Of a stretch of 64,000 nt of DNA, positions 24,300 through 32,652 are shown one piece after another. A program made the translations under genes and the position numbers. The stretch is taken from NCBI RefSeq assembly GCF_000416985.1, contig NZ_ATDL01000003.1, positions 62,001-126,000 of the forward strand, in the 5' to 3' direction. This DNA is from Sphingobacterium paucimobilis HER1398 (GTDB lineage Bacteria; Bacteroidota; Bacteroidia; Sphingobacteriales; Sphingobacteriaceae). The notes beneath the pieces are model-generated. The model saw nothing but the letters and a program-made list of their open reading frames with translations. It made no database searches and had not been told where the DNA came from. Numbering within the stretch: the stretch's first letter is position 1; each line of letters begins with the position of its first letter.

Positions 24300-24950
24300 C
24301 TACATCTTCAATTGATGTAAATCGATACGCATCTCCACCTCCCCTCCTCGCCATTTCGGACCATTTTCCAACAAATTCACCAGTTCGGCATATAGTTTTA
24401 CATCTTTGTTCCCATCAATGGATAACTGATATGGCCTTCCCTTTTCATCAATTTTAAAACGGACTAAAACCTCACCTTCTCTATGAGATACTCCCGTATA
24501 ATCATGGGACAAATAAAGTTCATACTTGCTCCATCCAATCATTGGCTCTCCATCAAATTTTCCCGTGTTGGTCACTGTAATGGAGAACACTTGATCCTGC
24601 ATAACTTCCACCTCGGCTAAGCTGGACTTAGGCTGAGGAAAGTAGCGCAACAACAACAGTGTACAGACAGCTACAAACATAACCGCAGCCGTAGCGCCTA
24701 TTGCCAGACGCTGCCAACTATAAAATCGTCTATTCTTACCAATAGATTGTTCTGCTATTCGTGTAGTCAACCGCTGTTGTAGTAAACTCAACTGTTTAGC
24801 GTCCACGCCTTCCTGCAATTTATAGCCATCAATAGCATCTTGTAGAAATGGGTCATCTAGCGCCTCACGCTCCAGTGCATACATTTCCTCACGGCTCATT
24901 AAACCATTTACGTAGTTATGAATTCGCGATAATTGATACTTATTTTCCAT
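24300..24950 (-). CDS. Anti-sigma-factor-like protein with TonB-like C-terminal domain
   Basis: The 216-residue protein has an N-terminal cytoplasmic part with the anti-sigma-like helix NYVNGLMSREEMYALEREALDDPFLQDAIDGY (about 12-43). A single membrane helix follows (about 84-103, GATAAVMFVAVCTLLLL). The periplasmic domain resembles the TonB C-terminus: EVLVRFKIDEKGRPYQLSI...NGPKWRGGEVEMRIDL. The first 11 bases overlap the end of the ECF sigma gene, so the two are coupled. It probably holds the sigma factor inactive and may respond to outer-membrane events. The TonB-like reading is inferred from pattern only. Confidence 0.82.
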   Translation of the reverse strand: MENKYQLSRIHNYVNGLMSREEMYALEREALDDPFLQDAIDGYKLQEGVDAKQLSLLQQRLTTRIAEQSIGKNRRFYSWQRLAIGATAAVMFVAVCTLLLLRYFPQPKSSLAEVEVMQDQVFSITVTNTGKFDGEPMIGWSKYELYLSHDYTGVSHREGEVLVRFKIDEKGRPYQLSIDGNKDVKLYAELVNLLENGPKWRGGEVEMRIDLHQLKM

Positions 24951-25488
24951 TTCCTTTACTTTCCATACAGATCTTCAGATTGCGTTTACCGTTTTGGATT
25001 GCACTCTTGACCTTATTCAAATCATACCCTGTTCCATCAGCGATGTCTTTATAACACATCTGCTCCAAATAGAACAAACGTACGCACTCTCTTTGTTCAA
25101 CATTCAATTTTTGTAAACAAGAATCCAATTTGTCAAAATCATCATCGTTCCATTTAAATTCTTCCTCCTGCACCAATCTCTGTTCGCTTTCAAAAAGATT
25201 GTCGTCAATATCTAAATGTATAGCCCGCTTATCTTTCCTCAATTGCATAAGACAAAAATTTCTGGCATATACATGTAACCAACTTTTGAAATTCTCGACT
25301 TCATGTAATCGAAGTTTAGCAATCAGTTCTTCAAAAATATGCATCACAGCATCCTGGCTACGATCTGCATCTTGTAGATACTTGAAACAGACCCCATAAA
25401 GAAGAGACATATAAGGCGTATACAGTTTCCCCAGAACATCTAAGTTCCCGGTAATCTTATACTCCTGAAGCAACTCCTTTTCATTCAT
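24940..25488 (-). CDS. ECF-type RNA polymerase sigma factor
   Basis: A 182-residue sigma-70 family protein. Region 2 reads SLLYGVCFKYLQDADRSQDAVMHIFEELI, with the -10-binding part KSWLHVYARNFCLMQLRK. Region 4 reads LDSCLQKLNVEQRECVRLFYLEQMCYKDIADGTGYDLNKVKSAIQNGKRNLKI. The linker is short and acidic, as in ECF factors. It overlaps an anti-sigma-like gene downstream. No SusC/SusD pair is beside it, so it is probably not a classical FecI-like nutrient regulator. Confidence 0.94.
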   Translation of the reverse strand: MNEKELLQEYKITGNLDVLGKLYTPYMSLLYGVCFKYLQDADRSQDAVMHIFEELIAKLRLHEVENFKSWLHVYARNFCLMQLRKDKRAIHLDIDDNLFESEQRLVQEEEFKWNDDDFDKLDSCLQKLNVEQRECVRLFYLEQMCYKDIADGTGYDLNKVKSAIQNGKRNLKICMESKGNGK

Positions 25489-25584
25489 TCTTCGTTGTTT
25501 ACTATACTAAAGATGCTTTAAGATACATAATTCCATAAACAAAATATCAAAGCAAAAAGGCCTCTATATTAAAGTGTCCCCAGT

Positions 25585-26838
25585 TTATCGGAACAACAAC
25601 AGAGCAATCACCAAAGTAACGAGGACGTTAAAAGTCTGCGCAATAAGAAATGCATACAGAGGCTTTTTGTTCTCTTGCTTGAATAGATCTTTAAAATTGG
25701 TTTCTAGACCAATGGAAGTAAATGCTAATGCAAACCACAGTCCCTGAAGGCTTTTTAAACTGCCTTTTACCATTTCATTGGTCTCATTTGATACAACAAA
25801 TGAAAAAAGCAGCGAAGCAAAAACGAATCCAAGAACAAACTTTGGAAAGCGTTCCCATATCACCTTTAAAGTAGGCTTCTCTCGCATTGTTTCCTCGTCT
25901 ACCGATTTCGAATAGGTCCAGTAAATACTAATAAAAAATGCCGCGATTCCCAACAAGACATTTTGTGAGAATTTCACAATTGTACTTACTTTTAACGCTT
26001 CGTCACCTACCAAAGTCCCAGAAGCGGCGACAGCACCAGAAGTGTCTATGGAACCGCCCAACCAAGCTCCAGTAACTGCCTGAGAAAGCCCCATCTTATC
26101 AGCGAGATAAGGCATAAATATCATCATAGGTATAGCTGTGATAAGCACCAAAGAAATCACATAAGACAATTTCTTGTTGTCTCCTTTGATTGCTCCAGAC
26201 GTTGCAATAGCGGCGGATACACCACAAATCGATACGGCACTGGACAACATCAACGACATTTCCTTGTCTATTTTCAGTTTCTTACATACCCAGAAGGCGA
26301 AATACCAAACAGAAACAACCACAACAAGTGCTTGGATAAGTCCACGAGATCCAGCCTCCAATATATCACCAAATATAACGGTTGTCCCTAAAAGGATAAG
26401 ACCAATCTTAACATATAATTCGGTACTTAAAGCATTTTTAAACCATTCTGGAAGATTAAAAAAATTACTGATAACTAGACCTATCCCTAGACTGAAGATA
26501 ACAGCCTCTAAATTATATTCTTTAACAAAAGAGTTCCCTGCAAGGATGACAGCGACAATAGTTAAAAAATAAACCATTGGGAACACAAACAGTAAGGCTT
26601 TAACACTTTTCTTAAGCAACCAGGCTCCAATTATAGCGATGCTATACACCATCGCAAACTGACAGAGCACAGCAAATACATTTTCAGAAGAGAAAACTTT
26701 GCTTTCCAGCTCTCCAAAATTAGTCCACGTAAAACTAGGCACAGGAACAATGAGTCCGGATAGAGCTAAAAATGTAATAGCTAAGCCAAGTATAACCACG
26801 ACCCAGTCTTCTGTAAATGTAATTTTTTTCGACAACAT
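25585..26838 (-). CDS. YeiH family putative anion (sulfate) exporter
   Basis: A 417-residue inner-membrane protein with ten or more hydrophobic segments. Conserved stretches include SLGIGLVISNFF, VKIGLILLGTTVIF, SAVSICGVSAAIATSGAIKGDN and TGAWLGGSIDTSGAVAASG, which match PF03601 (Cons_hypoth698). The family is annotated as putative sulfate exporters on thin evidence. A hydrophilic insert of about 30 residues (YSKSVDEETMREKPTLKV) divides the last helices. It lies three bases after the TIGR01777 gene, so they form an operon with the oxidoreductase. Confidence 0.9.
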   Translation of the reverse strand: MLSKKITFTEDWVVVILGLAITFLALSGLIVPVPSFTWTNFGELESKVFSSENVFAVLCQFAMVYSIAIIGAWLLKKSVKALLFVFPMVYFLTIVAVILAGNSFVKEYNLEAVIFSLGIGLVISNFFNLPEWFKNALSTELYVKIGLILLGTTVIFGDILEAGSRGLIQALVVVVSVWYFAFWVCKKLKIDKEMSLMLSSAVSICGVSAAIATSGAIKGDNKKLSYVISLVLITAIPMMIFMPYLADKMGLSQAVTGAWLGGSIDTSGAVAASGTLVGDEALKVSTIVKFSQNVLLGIAAFFISIYWTYSKSVDEETMREKPTLKVIWERFPKFVLGFVFASLLFSFVVSNETNEMVKGSLKSLQGLWFALAFTSIGLETNFKDLFKQENKKPLYAFLIAQTFNVLVTLVIALLLFR

Positions 26839-26841
26839 AGT

Positions 26842-27759
26842 TTAAGTTGATTTTATAAGTTGCGCCAAGGCGCTGTGAAGATAGTTATATTTGAATTTAA
26901 AACCATCCTCTATTGTCTGTTTTGTCGTAGCGGGAACCGTTTGCAATAGGAGACTCACATCAACTCCTTTCAAAAAAGAACCTACATACGCCATAAAAAC
27001 AGGCACGGGCAGTCCCAAGGAAATCTTAGCCTCTTCTCTAAATACCCGCATAAAATCCTTATTGCTCCTAGTATCCGAGCTACAAGCATGATATACAGGC
27101 GCAGGCTCTTTCGATTCCATAACCCACTTTACCATTTGAACAAAATCATGTTCATGGATCCAACTGACCATCTGCTTTCCGTCCCCTACTTTTCCGCCCA
27201 AGCCCATCTTCACCAAAGGATGTAATTCGGCAAACATTCCTGAACCCTTGCTTAAAACGGGACTGATACGCAATATCACTTTCTGGGTATTCCGCAATGG
27301 AATGTCTACAAAAGCAGCCTCCCATTCTTGTGCCAAAACACTTAGAAAATCGACTCCATAATCTGTACTATCCTCTGCATGCAAATTCTCTTTCCCACCG
27401 AAAATTGAAATACCAGAGAAATTAATCCATAACCGAGGAGGTCGCCTTAGAGATCGAAGAGCTTCACCCAAAAGCTTGGTCGGGACGACCCGGGAATTGG
27501 TCAAAGTCTGTTGATTCTCTTTTGTAAAACGACATTGTATACTTTTTCCACAAAGGTTAATCAGTGTATCTGCATCCTCTAATTCTCCCACCCAATCACC
27601 GAGTGTCTCTCCATCCCAATAAACATAGTCAACCTTTTCCATTGTCTTATCCACTTTACTCCGGGAAAAGACTACAACTTTCATCCCAGCTTTTATTAAC
27701 AGCTCAGCCAGCAACCTTCCCAGGTGGCCACTGCCTCCTGCCAACACTACTTTTTTCAT
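26842..27759 (-). CDS. TIGR01777 family NAD-dependent epimerase/oxidoreductase
   Basis: A 305-residue atypical short-chain dehydrogenase (YfcH/SDR39U1 group). The dinucleotide motif VVLAGGSGHLGRLLAELL starts the protein. ADTLINLCGKSIQCRF, RLWINFSGISIFG and ILRISPVLSKGSGMF are typical, and a C-terminal DUF1731-like segment is present (LGLPVPVFMAYVGSFLKGVD). The catalytic function of the family is not established. Its ATG overlaps the stop of the upstream FAD oxidoreductase gene (ATGA), which indicates translational coupling. Confidence 0.94.
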   Translation of the reverse strand: MKKVVLAGGSGHLGRLLAELLIKAGMKVVVFSRSKVDKTMEKVDYVYWDGETLGDWVGELEDADTLINLCGKSIQCRFTKENQQTLTNSRVVPTKLLGEALRSLRRPPRLWINFSGISIFGGKENLHAEDSTDYGVDFLSVLAQEWEAAFVDIPLRNTQKVILRISPVLSKGSGMFAELHPLVKMGLGGKVGDGKQMVSWIHEHDFVQMVKWVMESKEPAPVYHACSSDTRSNKDFMRVFREEAKISLGLPVPVFMAYVGSFLKGVDVSLLLQTVPATTKQTIEDGFKFKYNYLHSALAQLIKST

Positions 27760-29222
27760 TCATTTCCTCCTCTTAAGAAATTAAGTTTCAAATCTTGTTC
27801 TTTAATCCCGTAATGATCTTTTAATACAGTCTTTGCGGCCGCATAACCACACATTCCATGTACTCCACCGCCAGGAGGCGTAGCCGATGAACAGATATAT
27901 GTGGATGGATCAGAGGTCCTATAGGGTGTCAATGAACGGATCGGCCGCGTATACAACTGTCTTATATCCATTAATCCTCCATTAATATCTCCTCCACTAT
28001 AATTAGGGTTATAGCGTTCCATATCCATAGCATTCATCGAAGAACGAGCTATAATTGTGTCTTTAAATCCTGGCGCAAAACGCTCGATCTGCGTCTCAAT
28101 AGCCTCTGTTCTATCGACCTCCACCCCATTAGGAACGTGACAATATGCCCATCCGGTATGCTTACCCTCGGGAGCTCGCGTGCGATCAAAAGAACTCTGC
28201 TGTGCAAACAAAACAAAAGGCTCTGTCAATAGCTTGCCGCAATGTGTCATCTTTTCATAATGTGCTATCTCTTCGTAAGTATTTCCGAGATGTACCGTTG
28301 CAGCTTGATTACATTCACTATTTATAAACGGCGTAGGATCAGAAAGAGCCCAATCTATTTTAAACACCCCCATTCCTTGTCTATACTTCTCCAACTGTTT
28401 TTTATAGCTCTTTGCCCATTCTATTCCTTTCAATCCGAGCAATTGTCGTGGCGTGAGATCCAACAATAAAACCCGATGTTGCGGTATATCACGAATATCT
28501 TCCACCCAACAATCACACTGTATTGTACCGCCGAGAGAAAGATAATAACTTTTTAAAGCATTAGCTATAGATTGAGACCCTCCCACCGGAATTGGCCAGC
28601 CATACCGATTTCCAACCGCCATCAATACCATGCCGATCGCCGATGTCCCCCAATTGGACAGCGGTTGTATACCATGTGCAGCCATTCCTCCGAATAGAGC
28701 TCTCCCTGTTATCGTCTTAAAACGATGTACCAACCAATCGGCAGGCATGAGACCATCCAGCCCAAAACCCATCATCTGACCAGGATGCTCCGGAAAGCGC
28801 AAAGGCCCCATGATATCCAACGACAAAGTCTCCCATTGCTCCACCACAGGTTCGATAAGATCTTTATATTTTTTACCGTCAGCACCAAGAAAGGCGACAG
28901 TTTCATCCACAGATTTACATAGGCGTGCTACCTCTCCATTTTTCAACGGATGCGCTGCCGCATATGGAGCCTGAACAAAGTGCAATCCGTGCGCTTCCAG
29001 CGGCAAGGAACGCAAAAAGGGAGAGGCCATCGCCATAGGATGTATCGCAGAGCAGACGTCATGGCGGTAACCTGGTAACGTCAATTCCTTTGTACGCATT
29101 CCGCCGCCAATAGTATCAGCACCCTCCATAATCAGTGTGCTTAAACCCTGCTGTTGCAAAGTGATTGCCGCAGCAAAACCATTCGGACCAGAACCAATTA
29201 CTATTGCATCGTATGTAGTCAT
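27756..29222 (-). CDS. FAD-dependent oxidoreductase, phytoene desaturase-like
   Basis: A 488-residue flavoprotein. The ADP-binding motif is at the N-terminus, YDAIVIGSGPNGFAAAITLQQQG, followed by TIGGGMRTKE. The C-terminal FAD contact is ICSSATPPGGGVHGMCGYAAAK. The build matches the NAD(P)/FAD-dependent amine-oxidase/phytoene dehydrogenase superfamily, in the group close to pyridine nucleotide-disulphide domain protein 2. No carotenoid genes are adjacent, so the substrate is not inferred. It is the first gene of a three-gene operon ending in the YeiH transporter. Confidence 0.9.
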   Translation of the reverse strand: MTTYDAIVIGSGPNGFAAAITLQQQGLSTLIMEGADTIGGGMRTKELTLPGYRHDVCSAIHPMAMASPFLRSLPLEAHGLHFVQAPYAAAHPLKNGEVARLCKSVDETVAFLGADGKKYKDLIEPVVEQWETLSLDIMGPLRFPEHPGQMMGFGLDGLMPADWLVHRFKTITGRALFGGMAAHGIQPLSNWGTSAIGMVLMAVGNRYGWPIPVGGSQSIANALKSYYLSLGGTIQCDCWVEDIRDIPQHRVLLLDLTPRQLLGLKGIEWAKSYKKQLEKYRQGMGVFKIDWALSDPTPFINSECNQAATVHLGNTYEEIAHYEKMTHCGKLLTEPFVLFAQQSSFDRTRAPEGKHTGWAYCHVPNGVEVDRTEAIETQIERFAPGFKDTIIARSSMNAMDMERYNPNYSGGDINGGLMDIRQLYTRPIRSLTPYRTSDPSTYICSSATPPGGGVHGMCGYAAAKTVLKDHYGIKEQDLKLNFLRGGNE

Positions 29223-29386
29223 ACTAAAATATAAAGTACAGCTAAGTTACTTACTTTAACGCAAAGACCACCCGAACAGCACATATAGTTACAACTTACA
29301 TAAAAAATGAGTATTCGGAAAATGGAGATTTCTCCCGAACTAATCGATATAGAGAGCGCCACGATACCATCAATATAAATGCAAAA

Positions 29387-29411
29387 AAGCCTGTGCAATT
29401 TGCACAGGCTT
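29387..29411 (-). terminator. Terminator of the beta-oxidation operon
   Basis: The perfect 11-bp stem AAGCCTGTGCA/TGCACAGGCTT has a 3-base loop. On the minus strand it is followed by six Ts. It lies 26 bases after the stop of the acyl-CoA dehydrogenase gene. Confidence 0.88.
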
Positions 29412-29436
29412 CCTTTTCTACAAAAATAAACCTCGC

Positions 29437-31221
29437 TTAGAAGCAATATCTGTTCTCTTCGATCAGCTTGCGTGCAATACGCTGGCGAGCTTCCTTCACA
29501 TTGAAAGGTTGTGCTTTTGTAAAACGTCGCAAACCAACCAACATCATATTCAACTCATCCCCTTCTCCAAATGAGTAGAGAGCCTCTTTACCTGCCACAT
29601 TCACCTTATCTATAGCCGAGTACAAGTATACACGAGCCATATCCGCTTGTAGACCTGTTGCCTCTTCACCCAATGTATGGTACAGTTTTTCAGTTCTTAA
29701 TAAGACAGACTCCGCTACATATACATAACCTATAATATCTGCTATATTCATCAGTATCTCCTGCTCTTTAGAAAGTGACATCATCAACTTCTGCACAGCC
29801 GCCCCTGCTACCATTAACCCCGCTTTCTTCAGATTAGCGATAATTTTCTTTTCCGCTGCAAAAGGTGCAGTATCCTCATCTGCAAAATCAGGAATAGCCA
29901 TCAATTCGCCCACGACAGCCTGAGCAGGCCCCATTAAATCCAGCTCTCCTTTCATGGCACGCTTTAACAACATATCGACAACTAACAGGCGATTAACCTC
30001 ATTCGTACCTTCAAAAATACGATTGATACGAGAATCCCGATACGCACGTTCCATAGGAGCCTCGGCTGAATACCCCATACCACCGTAAATCTGCACCCCC
30101 TCATCGACAACATAATCCAGCATCTCTGAACACCACACTTTGATGATAGCACACTCTATCGCAAACTGTTCTACAGATTTTAATTTTGCTTTGGCTTCGT
30201 CCATACCTCCAGCTATCAATGCCTCATAAGTATCATCAATATTCTGTCCGGCCCGATAAGCTGCCGATTCCGTTGCAAACAAACGAATAGCAGATTCCGC
30301 CAGCTTATAACGGATTGCTCCAAACTTAGAGATAGGCAGATTGAATTGCACACGTTCATTCGCATAATTTACTGCTGTCGAAATTACAGCACGAGCAGAA
30401 CCAATCGTAGCAGCCCCTAGCTTGATACGTCCAATATTCAATATATTCACGGCGATCTTGAATCCATTCTCACGTTCCGAAAGCATATTTTCAACAGGCA
30501 CAGCACAATCATTAAAGAAAATCTGCCGTGTAGAAGATCCTTTTATCCCTAATTTGTGTTCTTCAGGATTCATGGTAATACCGCCAAAATCTTTCTCTAC
30601 GATAAATGCCGTCAAGTTTTTGTCATCTCCAATTTTGGCAAATACAATATAGATATCTGCAAAACCTCCATTGGTAATCCACATCTTTTGACCATTGATC
30701 AAATAATGGGTGCCTTCTGCATTTAATTTGGCAGAAGTACGTCCTGAATTGGCATCCGAACCTGAATTCGGTTCTGTCAAACAATAAGCAGCCTTCCACT
30801 CACCAGTCGCCAATTTCGGTATATATTTAGCCTTTTGTTCGGCATTTCCATAATATAAAATAGGCAATGTACCAATTCCCGTATGAGCAGATAACGCTAC
30901 TGCAAAAGAAAAGCCTCCACCTACCGCATCAGCGACCAGCATTGACGTGTTAAAGTTTTTACCAAAACCTCCGTATTCCTCAGGGATAGACACCCCCAGC
31001 ATCCCCAATTCGCCAGCCTTATCCATCAATTGTTGCATCAGACCTTCTTCCTGAGCATCTATTCTATCGAGTTTATTCAAGACCTCGGTATCCAAGAAAT
31101 CGAGACAGGTCTGACGAATCATCTTCGCTTCTTCATCAAACTCTTCAGGGATAAATACTTCGTTATAGGGCGTTTCTTTGATTACGAATTCACCACCTTT
31201 GATTGCTATTTTATTTGTCAT
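29437..31221 (-). CDS. Acyl-CoA dehydrogenase family protein (FadE-like)
   Basis: A 594-residue FAD enzyme for the first oxidation step of fatty acyl-CoA breakdown. The catalytic core (about 30-410) shows AYCLTEPNSGSDANSG and MWITNGGFADIYIVFA for FAD binding, and VQIYGGMGYSAEAPMERAYRD and INRIFEGTNEVNRLLV at the active-site end. A helical C-terminal extension of about 180 residues follows, as in Bacillus FadE, which has the same length. It is the last gene of the operon and is followed by a strong terminator. The thiolase gene ends 25 bases upstream. Confidence 0.95.
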   Translation of the reverse strand: MTNKIAIKGGEFVIKETPYNEVFIPEEFDEEAKMIRQTCLDFLDTEVLNKLDRIDAQEEGLMQQLMDKAGELGMLGVSIPEEYGGFGKNFNTSMLVADAVGGGFSFAVALSAHTGIGTLPILYYGNAEQKAKYIPKLATGEWKAAYCLTEPNSGSDANSGRTSAKLNAEGTHYLINGQKMWITNGGFADIYIVFAKIGDDKNLTAFIVEKDFGGITMNPEEHKLGIKGSSTRQIFFNDCAVPVENMLSERENGFKIAVNILNIGRIKLGAATIGSARAVISTAVNYANERVQFNLPISKFGAIRYKLAESAIRLFATESAAYRAGQNIDDTYEALIAGGMDEAKAKLKSVEQFAIECAIIKVWCSEMLDYVVDEGVQIYGGMGYSAEAPMERAYRDSRINRIFEGTNEVNRLLVVDMLLKRAMKGELDLMGPAQAVVGELMAIPDFADEDTAPFAAEKKIIANLKKAGLMVAGAAVQKLMMSLSKEQEILMNIADIIGYVYVAESVLLRTEKLYHTLGEEATGLQADMARVYLYSAIDKVNVAGKEALYSFGEGDELNMMLVGLRRFTKAQPFNVKEARQRIARKLIEENRYCF

Positions 31222-31246
31222 TTTATTAAAATTTGAGATTACTAAC

Positions 31247-32422
31247 CTAGTCCATCATTTCAAATATCCCTGCAGCACCCTGACCGGTACCCACACACAT
31301 CGTTACCATACCGTACTTTTTACCACGACGCTTCAACTCATTGAGAACCTGCACTGTCAGTTTTGCACCTGTACATCCTAACGGATGCCCCAGCGCAATA
31401 GCACCACCATTTACATTGACCTTCTCTTCATCCAATCCCAGTGTCCGGATAACAGCCAATGACTGCGATGCAAATGCCTCGTTCAACTCAATAAGATCAA
31501 TATCTTCTTTTTTCAACCCAGCCTGTGCTAATGCTTTTGGAATAGCCTCAATAGGACCTATTCCCATGATCCGTGGAGGTACGCCTGCTACAGCATAAGA
31601 AATCAACTTAGCAATTGGCTTCAAACCAAGTTCCTTCATTTTACGCTCTGACATTACCATCACAAAAGCCGCCCCATCGGACGTCTGCGAGGAGTTACCC
31701 GCTGTCACCATGCCATCTGCCGCAAACACAGGTCTTAATTTGCTCAACGCTTCTATTGTCGTATCTCCACGAGGTCCCTCATCCGTATCAACGACATATT
31801 CACGTGTAGCCATCTTACCATCTTTAACATAGTTCTCTTTGATTGTAATCGGCACCACTCCGTCTTTAAGATGTCCATTTTTAATGGCTTCAATAGCTTT
31901 TTGGTGAGACTTCAAAGCAAATGCATCTTGATCAGCACGCGATACCTTATACTCCTGAGCCACGGCCTCTGCTGTCAGGCCCATGCCCCAATACCAGTCT
32001 GCATGGTCTTTTGCAACTTTCGGGTTAGGCACGATCTTCCAACCACCAAATGGCATACCCGACATCACTTCAGCTCCTCCGGCAATAATAATATCAGCCA
32101 TTCCCGCTTTGATCCTAGCTGTGGCGGTTGCAATCGTATCCAAACCAGAAGCACAATAACGGTTGACCGTTACCCCGGGCACCTTGTCCGTGTCTAGTCC
32201 CATTAACGAGATAAAACGGCCCATGTTCATCCCTTGTTCTGCCTCTGGCATCGCATTCCCTACGATGACATCATCAATTTCTTCTTTATTTAAATGAGGA
32301 ATCGAACCTACCAAGTGCTTGATAACCTCGGCGGCTAGATCATCTGCCCGCATAAAACGAAAACCACCTCTAGGCGCCTTGCCTACGGCTGTACGATATC
32401 CTGCTACAATGTATGCTTCCAT
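31247..32422 (-). CDS. Acetyl-CoA C-acyltransferase (thiolase, FadA-like)
   Basis: A 391-residue thiolase that splits 3-ketoacyl-CoA with CoA in beta-oxidation. The acyl-accepting cysteine is Cys90 in [12 protein letters not shown]. The base histidine is in [18 protein letters not shown], and the second catalytic Cys is in [18 protein letters not shown]. Length equals that of Bacillus FadA. The 230-base gap on its 5' side, unlike the tight spacing elsewhere in the operon, holds the remnant of a four-helix-bundle element. Confidence 0.96.
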   Translation of the reverse strand: MEAYIVAGYRTAVGKAPRGGFRFMRADDLAAEVIKHLVGSIPHLNKEEIDDVIVGNAMPEAEQGMNMGRFISLMGLDTDKVPGVTVNRYCASGLDTIATATARIKAGMADIIIAGGAEVMSGMPFGGWKIVPNPKVAKDHADWYWGMGLTAEAVAQEYKVSRADQDAFALKSHQKAIEAIKNGHLKDGVVPITIKENYVKDGKMATREYVVDTDEGPRGDTTIEALSKLRPVFAADGMVTAGNSSQTSDGAAFVMVMSERKMKELGLKPIAKLISYAVAGVPPRIMGIGPIEAIPKALAQAGLKKEDIDLIELNEAFASQSLAVIRTLGLDEEKVNVNGGAIALGHPLGCTGAKLTVQVLNELKRRGKKYGMVTMCVGTGQGAAGIFEMMD

Positions 32423-32429
32423 ATTTTTT

Positions 32430-32650
32430 TAGTATTAAGTAGTTAGATATTAGTATTTAGATTTCAGCTTCTGCTGAAAAACGTAATTCATTTTCTGCAA
32501 TTCCGCAACCTTATCTAACATCGCTTCTAAATTATCATCTAATAAATAACCTAAGTTTTTTGATAGGATTAACTGTATTTCGACCTCATATGTAGACACG
32601 CATGCGCTATCGCGAGAAATTGTCTAAATACTAAGTACTAAATACTTTTA
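32430..32650. repeat. Intergenic element with inverted-repeat ends
   Basis: TAGTATTTAGA (32451-32461) is matched by its perfect inverted copy TCTAAATACTA (32623-32633). The right arm repeats CTAAATACT directly (32624-32632 and 32638-32646), and the left arm has a related AGTATTAAGTAGTTAG. A further TTTCAGC/GCTGAAA hairpin is at 32462-32479. The arms bracket a truncated four-helix-bundle reading frame, which suggests a small mobile or spread intergenic element. Confidence 0.65.
32450..32623 (-). pseudogene. Truncated four-helix-bundle (23S IVS-type) protein remnant
   Basis: The minus-strand frame that ends with TAA at 32450 encodes about 57 residues: YEVEIQLILSKNLGYL, then LDDNLEAMLDKVAELQKM and a final QQKLKSKY. 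This matches the C-terminal half of the four helix bundle (S23/IVP) family, whose hallmark is ELETQLxLAxxLGY followed by a KML-like helix. The N-terminal half is missing: a TAG in the right terminal repeat closes the frame just upstream, and there is no start codon of the usual kind. The family's cellular role is unclear; relatives occur inside 23S rRNA genes and in scattered intergenic copies. Confidence 0.7.
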
Positions 32651-32652
32651 AT

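Noticed and set aside
29219-29446. Open frame of 75 codons on the minus strand between the desaturase-like gene and the acyl-CoA dehydrogenase gene
   Set aside because: It is Cys- and Ser-rich, contains the operon terminator hairpin and overlaps both neighbours' ends. It looks like a chance frame.
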